Positions 1 to 5,548 of a DNA stretch of 23,672 nucleotides are shown here, in pieces. The stretch lies in the IMG/VR virus record IMGVR_UViG_3300042731_003022, positions 1 to 23,672 of that record; one strand, given 5' to 3'. The DNA comes from a virus. Position 1 is the stretch's first letter; the number at the start of each line of letters is the position of its first letter. The notes under the pieces were generated by a model. It had not been told where the DNA came from. It was given only the letters and a program-made list of their open reading frames with translations, and did no database searches. Position numbers and translations under genes: made by a program.

Positions 1-1
1 C

Positions 2-1006
2 AAAGAGAACAGACAGTCTGTGACTGCTGAGCTTCGCGAAGAATTTGCTAAGAAATATGAGCATGATAAATCTACAATGGTAGAAGCTATCGATGCTATG
101 GTTTCAGAGCGTTTAGAGTCAGAAATTGCAGAGTTTGCGGATGACCGTAAGCAACTAGCAGAAGCCAAAGCAAAGTATGCAGTAGCACAGCGTGAAAATG
201 CTGATCTACTTAAAAACTTTGTAATGGAATCGCTAAAGAAAGAAGTTTCTGAACTACATGAAGATCAAAAAGCAATGGCTGATAAATTCACTATGCTTGA
301 GAACTTCATTGTTGACGCACTATCAAAGGAAATTGCAGAGTTCCACGAAGACAAAAAAGATTTAGCTGAAACTAAAGTAAAACTTATTAGAGAAGCTAAA
401 AATAAATTTGCAGAAGTCAAAAAAGACTTTATTGCGAAAAGTGCCGATAAAGTATCTTCAATTGTAGAAAAAACACTGAAAGGTGAAATTACAGGATTGA
501 AAGAAGATATTGAGGAAGCACGTAAAAATGATTTTGGTCGTAAGATGTTTGAAGCGTTTGCAGCCGAGTATGCAACAAGTCATCTGAATGAAAAGTCAGA
601 GACTGCAAAACTTATTAAGGTTGTAGCGGCAAAAGACAAACAACTAGCAGAAGCAAAAGCATTTGCTGTAAAAGCAAAGAACTTAGCAGAAGCTAAAGAT
701 ACCGAAGTCAAGCGTATGGCACAGATCGCTGAACGCAAACAAAAAATTGATTCATTAATTGAGCCTTTAAACAAGGGTCAAAGAGATATCATGACAGATT
801 TACTGGAATCAGTTCAAACAAACAGACTACAGTCTGCGTTTGATAAGTACCTACCGGCAGTTATCGACGGTAAAACTCCAGCGAAGCAGAAGGCAGTAAT
901 TACAGAAGGCACAGAAGTAACAGGCAACCGAAACACAGAAACTAACGTTAGTTCAAAAGCAGATGATAATGTCGTTGACATTAGACGTCTTGCTGGTTTA
1001 AATTAA
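2..1006 (+). CDS. 22: T4 gp22-like prohead core scaffold protein, 5'-truncated by window edge
   Basis: This is the probable internal scaffold of the prohead, around which the major capsid protein assembles; in T4 it is later destroyed by the gp21 protease. The frame is open from base 2, and the GTG at 20 has no ribosome-binding site in front of it, so the true start lies upstream of the window and only the last 334 codons are visible. The protein is almost entirely charged and predicted helical/coiled-coil. It has four loose repeats of the form (K/E)EIAEF-x-(E/D)D, centred near bases 130, 250, 340 and 500. The C-terminus is a short, probably ordered segment ending RRLAGLN. The identification rests on this composition and on the position 10 bases ahead of gene 23, the conserved T4 order. 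Direct sequence signature is weak, as is usual for scaffolds. Confidence 0.88.
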   Translation, partial: KENRQSVTAELREEFAKKYEHDKSTMVEAIDAMVSERLESEIAEFADDRKQLAEAKAKYAVAQRENADLLKNFVMESLKKEVSELHEDQKAMADKFTMLENFIVDALSKEIAEFHEDKKDLAETKVKLIREAKNKFAEVKKDFIAKSADKVSSIVEKTLKGEITGLKEDIEEARKNDFGRKMFEAFAAEYATSHLNEKSETAKLIKVVAAKDKQLAEAKAFAVKAKNLAEAKDTEVKRMAQIAERKQKIDSLIEPLNKGQRDIMTDLLESVQTNRLQSAFDKYLPAVIDGKTPAKQKAVITEGTEVTGNRNTETNVSSKADDNVVDIRRLAGLN

Positions 1007-1016
1007 GGAGAAAACT

Positions 1017-2189
1017 ATGTCAGAACTATTAGAAAGTCGCTGGCAGGATACAAAAAGCGCACTTCTTGAAGGCCTACAAGGCACAAAGAAATCTGTAATG
1101 GCAGCTACTCTAGAAAATACACGCAAGTATTTGTCAGAGACTGCAACAGCAGGCGCAACATCTGCCGGTAATGTCGCAACACTTAATCGTGTTATCCTAC
1201 CCGTTATCAGACGTGTAATGCCAACAGTTATAGCAAACGAGCTAGTTGGTGTACAGCCGATGACAGGTCCAGTGGGTCAAATCCACACATTGAGAGTACG
1301 CTACTCAGATACAGCTGGCTCAGGCGCAAGCGGAGCAGTAGCTGGTGAGGAAGCACTTTCACCATTTAAAATTGCTGAAGCATATTCAGGTGCAACAGGC
1401 GGAACAGCAGAAGCAACTGCCGCTCTTGAAGGTTCAGCAGGTAACAGACTAAGCATCCAGATTCTAAAGCAAACTGTTGAAGCTAAATCACGTAAGCTAT
1501 CAGCACGTTGGACTTTTGAGTCAGCTCAAGACGCTCAGTCACAGCATGGTATCGATGTAGAAGCAGAAATCATGGCCGCTTTGGCTCAAGAGATTACTGC
1601 TGAGATCGACCAAGAGGTCCTAGCATCTCTAAATACACTTGCTGGTACAGCAGTAGAAACATATGACCAGGCAGCGGTATCTGGTACAGCAACTTTCGTT
1701 GGTGACGAACATGCGGCATTAGCAGTTCAAATCAACAGAGCGGCTAACCTAATCGCTCAGCGTACACGTAGAGGCGCTGGTAACTGGGCAGTTGTTAGCC
1801 CACTTGCGCTAACAATTCTACAGTCTGCTACAACATCAGCATTTGCACGTACAACAGAAGGTTCGTTCGAAGCTCCAACTAACACTAAAATGGTTGGTAC
1901 ATTGAACAATGCAATGAAAGTGTACGTAAACACATATGCTGGCGACAGCGCAAACGTAATTGTTGGTTACAAGGGATCAAGCGAATCAGACGCGGCAGCG
2001 TTCTATTGCCCATATATCCCACTAATGTCAAGCGGTGTTGTATTAGATCCGTCAACATTTGAACCAGTCGTATCATTCATGACACGTTATGGTTATGTTG
2101 AGCTATCAAACACAGCTTCGTCACTAGGTAACGCGGCTGACTATCTAGCTAACGTTGCTATCACAAACGGTAACGTAAGCTTCAGCTAA
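1017..2189 (+). CDS. 23: T4 gp23-like major capsid protein
   Basis: This protein forms the hexameric shell of the phage head. The family signature is clear at residues 63-96: PVIRRVMPTVIANELVGVQP followed by MTGPVGQIHTLRVRY, close to the T4 motif. The start is the ATG preceded by AAGGAG (1005-1010), and the stop of gene 22 overlaps this Shine-Dalgarno. At 390 residues it is shorter than T4 gp23 (521), so the family's extra insertion domain is probably reduced or missing (inference). Candidate gp21-type processing sites of the form (L/I)xE lie at L16-L17-E18 and L39-S40-E41; cleavage at the latter would leave about 349 residues. Codon third positions are less AT-rich than in the downstream fibre genes, as expected for a highly expressed product. 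A strong terminator follows the gene. Confidence 0.97.
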   Translation: MSELLESRWQDTKSALLEGLQGTKKSVMAATLENTRKYLSETATAGATSAGNVATLNRVILPVIRRVMPTVIANELVGVQPMTGPVGQIHTLRVRYSDTAGSGASGAVAGEEALSPFKIAEAYSGATGGTAEATAALEGSAGNRLSIQILKQTVEAKSRKLSARWTFESAQDAQSQHGIDVEAEIMAALAQEITAEIDQEVLASLNTLAGTAVETYDQAAVSGTATFVGDEHAALAVQINRAANLIAQRTRRGAGNWAVVSPLALTILQSATTSAFARTTEGSFEAPTNTKMVGTLNNAMKVYVNTYAGDSANVIVGYKGSSESDAAAFYCPYIPLMSSGVVLDPSTFEPVVSFMTRYGYVELSNTASSLGNAADYLANVAITNGNVSFS

Positions 2190-2208
2190 GTTTAGCTTTA
2201 CACTTATT

Positions 2209-2237
2209 AAAATAGGCCCTACGGGGCCTATTTTTTT
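2209..2237 (+). terminator. Intrinsic terminator after the major capsid gene
   Basis: Bases 2211-2219 (AATAGGCCC) pair perfectly with 2224-2232 (GGGCCTATT) around the loop TACG. Two more A-T pairs can form outside, and the hairpin runs into seven T residues at 2231-2237. It lies 20 bases after the gene 23 stop and separates the head genes from the next unit. Confidence 0.95.
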
Positions 2238-2272
2238 GACTGAATTTTCTTGACTTCTGTTTCCAAATAATA

Positions 2273-2280
2273 TATAAATA
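2273..2280 (+). promoter_or_regulatory. T4-type late promoter TATAAATA
   Basis: This is an exact match to the T4 late promoter box TATAAATA, recognised in T4 by the gp55 sigma factor. It sits just after the gene 23 terminator. The next ATG begins only 10 bases further on, so a transcript from this promoter would have a leader of about 5 nt. Similar boxes occur at 3210, 6085, 9529 and 19843. Confidence 0.85.
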
Positions 2281-2290
2281 GACTCAATTT

Positions 2291-2662
2291 ATGAAACATA
2301 AACATTTAATAATACGAGCTGAAGTAAGTAATCCTCCAAGGTACGAGCAAAATATTATTGATTGGACAAAAAATCTTATCCAAGACATTGGCATGAAAAT
2401 TTTGTTAGGTCCGTATGCAACTTATTGTGATAAATTGGGTAACAAAGGATTTACTTGTGCTACTATTATAGAAACTTCACACGTTGTTGTGCATACATGG
2501 GATGAAAAACGCCCTTGCTTAGTGCAACTAGATGTTTATACATGTAGTGAGCTTGATCCGCAGACTGTTTTTGATGCTTTAGATAGATGGGATCCAATCA
2601 AAATAGATTACAAGTATCTTGATAGAGAATCTAATCTTACAGATGTTTTAGATACTAAATAA
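2291..2662 (+). CDS. speD: SpeD-like S-adenosylmethionine decarboxylase family protein
   Basis: This is a 123-residue protein of the prokaryotic AdoMet decarboxylase family, the pyruvoyl enzymes that supply decarboxylated AdoMet for spermidine synthesis; speD genes are common in marine T4-like phages. The motif ETSHVVVHTWDE (residues 61-72) aligns with the classical ESHxxxHTWPE. Ser63 (pyruvoyl precursor), His68 (processing) and Cys85 in DVYTC (catalytic cysteine) are all kept. The residue before the cleavage serine is Thr instead of the usual Glu. Length matches the Thermotoga/Bacillus type (about 120-130). The ATG is fixed by an in-frame TAG at 2279-2281 and there is no Shine-Dalgarno. The family assignment is firm, but activity and self-processing are not proven. 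Confidence 0.85.
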   Translation: MKHKHLIIRAEVSNPPRYEQNIIDWTKNLIQDIGMKILLGPYATYCDKLGNKGFTCATIIETSHVVVHTWDEKRPCLVQLDVYTCSELDPQTVFDALDRWDPIKIDYKYLDRESNLTDVLDTK

Positions 2663-2665
2663 TAA

Positions 2666-2712
2666 TACGTTCAGCCCAATGGCCGGAAGTAGCATAATGC
2701 GAAGGAACGCAC
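2666..2712 (+). promoter_or_regulatory. Glutamine-riboswitch-like aptamer (glnA / Downstream-peptide RNA class)
   Basis: Bases 2668-2672 (CGTTC) pair with 2705-2709 (GAACG) as P1. A short P2 is GCC-CAAT-GGC (2674-2683), and P3 is GCA-TAA-TGC (2692-2700). Between them lie the hallmark segments CGGAAGTAG (2684-2692) and GAAGGAACGC (2701-2710), which from memory match the conserved core of the cyanobacterial glutamine riboswitch. It starts four bases after the speD stop and is followed by a ribosome-binding site (AAGGAGA, 2724-2730) and a very short gene, exactly the arrangement that gave the Downstream-peptide class its name. Expression would therefore be expected to respond to glutamine. Whether it switches on or off cannot be read here. 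Confidence 0.85.
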
Positions 2713-2735
2713 TCAACTGTAAAAAGGAGAGTGAT

Positions 2736-2888
2736 ATGAACTACAAAGACTTTGAATTAGCTCGCAGAAAACGCAAGACTGAAGAATCACATAAAGCGAT
2801 TAAGCGTAAGCAAATGGTTAGAGCATCAAGACCAAGAGCTAAAATAAACTACTTTGCAAAAAATAATCCACAATTACAAGGAATATAG
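2736..2888 (+). CDS. Small, very basic riboswitch-controlled peptide (50 aa)
   Basis: This short gene follows the glutamine-riboswitch-like element. I chose the ATG at 2736 because AAGGAGA lies six bases upstream; an in-frame ATG at 2679 falls inside the aptamer. The peptide has 8 Lys and 7 Arg against 4 acidic residues. It starts MNYKDFELARRKRKTEE and has a helical basic centre followed by a less charged tail ending NNPQLQGI. No transmembrane or signal segment is visible. Function is unknown. In cyanobacteria, glutamine riboswitches control small basic glutamine-synthetase-inactivating factors (IF17) and other short peptides, so a nitrogen-regulatory inhibitor is a reasonable guess, but there is no convincing sequence identity. 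A nucleic-acid-binding role is an alternative. Confidence 0.8.
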   Translation: MNYKDFELARRKRKTEESHKAIKRKQMVRASRPRAKINYFAKNNPQLQGI

Positions 2889-2908
2889 ACATTTTGGTAA
2901 AAAAGTGG

Positions 2909-2937
2909 TTGACTTTTACATTTAATTTTGCTATATT
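2909..2937 (+). promoter_or_regulatory. Sigma70-type promoter for the structured RNA
   Basis: The -35 box TTGACT (2909-2914) and the -10 box TATATT (2932-2937) are separated by exactly 17 bp. Transcription would begin near 2944, which is the first base of the closing stem of the RNA described at 2944-3207. It is unlike the surrounding late boxes and suggests transcription by unmodified host RNA polymerase. Confidence 0.85.
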
Positions 2938-2943
2938 AGTAAC

Positions 2944-3207
2944 ATAAGCAATAAAAGAGTAATTAACTTTTATTTTTTAGTGCAAGGAAGAGGCGTTTAC
3001 CAGAGCGTCGAACTTGACTGCTTAGGGGTGGTACCCAGGCTTGGTAGTAGAAATACGCTGAGTCACATCGCTCTACCGAGCGGAAGTAGGTTCCCTGGAT
3101 TTGAGAATGGCATCTCGGTCGAGGGGTTGTAGGTATAACCGAGTCCTACCTAAAATTGCTTATTCTATTAAAGGTGTACAAGTTTACTTGTATGCCTTTT
3201 TCCTTTT
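2944..3207 (+). ncRNA. Free-standing structured non-coding RNA of unknown class (~260 nt)
   Basis: This RNA gene has its own sigma70 promoter and intrinsic terminator. Its ends are joined by a perfect 9-bp stem, ATAAGCAAT (2944-2952) with ATTGCTTAT (3155-3163). Inside, helices can form between 3002-3007 and 3069-3074 (AGAGCG/CGCTCT), 3015-3019 and 3061-3065 (TGACT/AGTCA), 3020-3040 (hairpin around GGTA), 3075-3080 and 3114-3119 (ACCGAG/CTCGGT), and 3129-3133 and 3145-3149 (GTAGG/CCTAC). The body is much richer in G and C than the flanking DNA and holds no credible reading frame. I could not match it to tmRNA, RNase P RNA, 6S RNA (it is branched, not rod-like), a group I intron or a known riboswitch. 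The gene is well supported; its function is unknown. Confidence 0.85.
3170..3207 (+). terminator. Intrinsic terminator of the structured RNA
   Basis: Thirteen consecutive pairs, including two G-U, form between 3170-3182 and 3187-3199 around the loop TTTA, followed by a T-rich tract at 3197-3207. It ends two bases before the next late promoter. Confidence 0.93.
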
Positions 3208-3209
3208 GT

Positions 3210-3217
3210 GATAAATA
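3210..3217 (+). promoter_or_regulatory. T4-type late promoter GATAAATA
   Basis: This is a one-base variant of TATAAATA, followed by C. The same GATAAATAC appears at 9529 and 19843, each in an intergenic gap, which supports it as the late box variant of this phage. It would transcribe the structured leader and the 3312-6082 gene group. Confidence 0.75.
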
Positions 3218-3232
3218 CATGTGTCAGATAGT

Positions 3233-3304
3233 GTGCCGCAAGGCGGACTTATGCTGTACCCACAGCGTAGCCCATAGAACGGGCATCGGACTTCTATAAA
3301 GGAG
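3233..3304 (+). promoter_or_regulatory. Three-hairpin 5' leader of the 3312 late unit
   Basis: Downstream of the late box the leader folds into three consecutive hairpins. These are GCC-GCAA-GGC with a GNRA loop (3235-3244), ATGCTGT-ACCC-ACAGCGT (3251-3268), and GCCC-ATAGAAC-GGGC (3270-3284). The heptamer CGGACTT occurs twice, at 3244-3250 and 3287-3293, bracketing hairpins two and three. AAGGAG (3299-3304) then serves the ATG at 3312. The structure is seen directly. Its function (stability, translational control or ligand sensing) is unknown, and I recognise no riboswitch class. Confidence 0.65.
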
Positions 3305-3311
3305 AAAACAA

Positions 3312-3761
3312 ATGGGAAGACCACTCAATAAAAGGTTATTCGGAGCGCCAACAGCGGCTGGCAACGAAATTAAAGTAAACTTTCATAACGGCACAGCAGT
3401 TAAAGAAGGTTACATTGTAAAGCAAAAAGGTTCAAAAAAATTCGTATGTGAAGAAATTGAAACAGCAGGCGAATTTACATGTACACTAAAAACAGGTGTA
3501 CTACCTGCGGCTTTATCAGCAGGTGAAATGGCAATTTCATTCAAAATGGACGACGGTGAAACTTACGGTGTAAGTAAAATTACAGGACGTAAGGCAACAT
3601 TAGTAGCACCAAGTGCAACAGGTTCAAACGCATATGACGGTTCGTCAGTGCCATGGAACTTTAGCACAAGTACTGCTGATGGTGCGGCACAAGTTGAAGA
3701 AGCTGGTGATGATAACACATTAACCGGTACTGATGATGACGATTTCACAGATGACGCATAA
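3312..3761 (+). CDS. Small virion-associated protein of marine T4-like phages (149 aa)
   Basis: The protein begins MGRPLNKRLFG, has a basic N-terminal half containing the segment GYIVKQKGSKKFVCEE, and ends in a strongly acidic tail with TDDDDFTDDA. Proteins of this plan sit near structural genes in marine T4-like phages and are usually annotated only as hypothetical or structural. It is the first gene after the late promoter and structured leader, with an excellent AAGGAG, which points to abundant late expression. No catalytic motif, signal peptide or membrane segment is visible. A capsid-decoration or neck role is possible but not shown. Confidence 0.85.
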   Translation: MGRPLNKRLFGAPTAAGNEIKVNFHNGTAVKEGYIVKQKGSKKFVCEEIETAGEFTCTLKTGVLPAALSAGEMAISFKMDDGETYGVSKITGRKATLVAPSATGSNAYDGSSVPWNFSTSTADGAAQVEEAGDDNTLTGTDDDDFTDDA

Positions 3762-3771
3762 GGCATAATTT

Positions 3772-4140
3772 ATGAAACGTCCTATAAACGTCTTTTTTGA
3801 TATACTACAACATCTTAAAGATTTAATAGTAAGTGTGAAAATAGGAACAGCAAAACCATCTTTGTTTGGTAAAATTGTTGCTCAAATTTCACCTAACACT
3901 TTTAAAGTTAAAGATCATGTAGGAAATCAAGGCGTTTGTACATTAGTAAATAAAGAAGCTGATGACTTGGACAAAAATGAAATGAGTGTGAAGGGATATG
4001 TTGACGAAACTATGTCCTTCACATTCATAGAAAAAATTATTTACAACATTGTTGAGGATTTCAAAGGTATATGTTATAGTTGGACAATACAAAATGATTC
4101 AACAACAAATGTTGTAGTTTTAAAGTATAAGGAAGTGTAA
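3772..4140 (+). CDS. Hypothetical protein (122 aa), coupled to the next gene
   Basis: I do not recognise this protein. It starts 10 bases after the previous stop with only a weak AAGG ahead of it. The stop overlaps the next start as TAATG, implying translational coupling. The N-terminal 30 residues are hydrophobic and basic (FFDILQHLKDLIVSV), and the centre (GKIVAQISPNTFKVKDHVGN) looks like a short beta-barrel fold. The C-terminal half is beta-rich and ends VVVLKYKEV. Base composition and codon use match its neighbours, and its place in a late virion operon suggests a structural or assembly role. Confidence 0.75.
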   Translation: MKRPINVFFDILQHLKDLIVSVKIGTAKPSLFGKIVAQISPNTFKVKDHVGNQGVCTLVNKEADDLDKNEMSVKGYVDETMSFTFIEKIIYNIVEDFKGICYSWTIQNDSTTNVVVLKYKEV

Positions 4141-5192
4141 TGTCAAAAATAGTTAAAGTAACTGATGGAAATTACAAAATTGTTGTTGCAAATGGTGCCA
4201 CTGGTACTATCACATTGGATACAACAGCAGGTGCTTCTGGAATACAAGGTAAAACAGTTATTAATGGTGACTTAGAAGTAAAAGGTACAACAACAACTGT
4301 TGAATCTACAGTAACAACTATTGCAGACAACATTATTACACTTAATGAAGGCGAAGCTGGTGCTGGAGTAAGTGCATCACTAAATTATATTGCAGGTATA
4401 GAAATTGACAGAGGCAGTTTGCCTGCGGCAAGATTAGTATTCAACGAACAAACAGCATATATTACAGGCGGTAGCAGTGGAACTGGAGCATTTAGGTTCC
4501 AAGATATCAACGGCGATATAATGCCAATTACCACAAACAGTATTAACGCAGAAAGCACATTATATATTACAACCCCAGCAAGTGTTATTAATGTTGCCGG
4601 AACAGTTAATTATGAAAGAAATGTTTTTAATTACACTTTCGATGCGGTACAAAATGATTTTATTATAACAGATCCTGGAGGAGGTCCTACACTACAAGCG
4701 GATGGCCTTGTAAATGCAAAGGCTGTTGTAGATTATGTAACATACAGCCAATCAAATCTTTTACAACCAGGTATTGAAGACGGTGACACTAGTGTTAGAA
4801 CTAAAGATTTTGATACTACTGCTGTTGAAAGCACAGTTGAAATTACAGTAGACGGAACTCTTATTGCAAATGCATATTCAAATAGATTTGAAGTAGGTGA
4901 TATCAAAATACAAGATAATGAAATATCAACTACAACATCAAATCAAAGTTTAAAATTATCTGCTCCGGGTGTTGGTTCGGTAATTGTTAAAGACGGACTA
5001 ATATTAGAAGCAACACCTTGGGACGAAGATGTAGGATCAAATCCTAGTGCTCCAACAGATGGAATAAAATTTTACAGCAGGAACACTGCCAACACAGAAG
5101 GAAATACCGGATTATTTTATGTAAATAGTAATAGCGATAGAGATGAAATAATAAGTAACAATAGAGCATTACTTTATAGTATGCTTTTTTAA
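4140..5192 (+). CDS. Beta-rich virion/tail-fibre-like structural protein (350 aa)
   Basis: This is a Thr/Ser/Asn/Gly-rich protein of repeated short beta strands. Residues 41-70 contain GDLEVKGTTTTVESTVTTIADNIITLN in outline (quoted as GDLEVKGTTTTVEST plus IADNIITLN), a motif widespread in marine phage tail-fibre and baseplate appendage proteins. Near the C-terminus a variant of the SN-DLELR-NGTG repeat occurs (EISTTTSNQSLKLSAPG), linking it to the giant proteins at 6111 and 9653. It ends in a short hydrophobic tail, LLYSMLF, comparable to LWSLLLG and LQALMFG at the ends of those proteins. Its start overlaps the previous stop. The exact virion position is not known. Confidence 0.87.
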   Translation: MSKIVKVTDGNYKIVVANGATGTITLDTTAGASGIQGKTVINGDLEVKGTTTTVESTVTTIADNIITLNEGEAGAGVSASLNYIAGIEIDRGSLPAARLVFNEQTAYITGGSSGTGAFRFQDINGDIMPITTNSINAESTLYITTPASVINVAGTVNYERNVFNYTFDAVQNDFIITDPGGGPTLQADGLVNAKAVVDYVTYSQSNLLQPGIEDGDTSVRTKDFDTTAVESTVEITVDGTLIANAYSNRFEVGDIKIQDNEISTTTSNQSLKLSAPGVGSVIVKDGLILEATPWDEDVGSNPSAPTDGIKFYSRNTANTEGNTGLFYVNSNSDRDEIISNNRALLYSMLF

Positions 5193-5201
5193 GGAAAACA
5201 A

Positions 5202-5546
5202 ATGGCAATAGCAACATTAACTTTAAGCACAGGGGCACAGCAAGATATAATAACAGTGCCAGCAGGTAAAAGATATGCAATAACAAACATCATGGTTTGT
5301 AATACATACGATCCAGGCGGCGCAAGTCCAGAAGCTGAAACTGCTTTATTTGATATGCATTTGTTGCCTAGCGGAGAAGCATTGTCAACTACATTAAATT
5401 GTGTTGTTAGACAACTAAGTTTGCCTGCAGGTGAAACATTTACATTTGACTCAGAAAGAATTGTACTTGATGCAGGTGATAAACTTTCGTTTGTTGGAGA
5501 TGTAAACGGTAATTTGGCAGCCGTTGTAAGTTATTTGGAAGTGTAA
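5202..5546 (+). CDS. Small beta-sandwich virion protein (114 aa)
   Basis: The protein is compact and nearly all beta, with alternating strand and turn segments such as TVPAGKRYAITNIMVCN and a C-terminal AAVVSYLEV. It resembles in plan the 109-aa product at 13476 (also VSYVEI at its end): each sits directly next to a large fibre gene, so they may be distant paralogs. AAGGAAAA provides the ribosome-binding site, overlapping the previous stop. Small proteins with this plan in phages often cap or decorate larger appendages, but no specific role can be assigned. Confidence 0.85.
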   Translation: MAIATLTLSTGAQQDIITVPAGKRYAITNIMVCNTYDPGGASPEAETALFDMHLLPSGEALSTTLNCVVRQLSLPAGETFTFDSERIVLDAGDKLSFVGDVNGNLAAVVSYLEV

Positions 5547-5548
5547 TA

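Noticed and set aside
20-22. GTG as start of the gene 22 product
   Set aside because: The frame is open to the window edge upstream and there is no ribosome-binding site before this GTG, so it is an internal valine codon.
2679-2735. Upstream ATG giving a 69-residue version of the basic peptide
   Set aside because: This ATG lies inside the riboswitch-like aptamer and lacks a Shine-Dalgarno, while the ATG at 2736 has AAGGAGA at ideal spacing.
3081-3090. CGGAAGTAGG in the structured RNA as a second glutamine riboswitch
   Set aside because: It equals the hallmark segment of the aptamer at 2684, but the partner segment GAAGGAACG and the P1 strand are absent, so it is more likely coincidence.
2944-3207. 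Structured RNA as tmRNA, RNase P RNA, 6S RNA or a group I intron
   Set aside because: No tRNA-like ends or tag reading frame, no RNase P core segment, no rod-like fold with a central bubble, and no group I core or interrupted gene are visible.
3025-3261. Kissing interaction between GGGGT of the structured RNA and the ACCC loop of the adjacent leader
   Set aside because: Only four to five complementary bases are involved, which is expected by chance.
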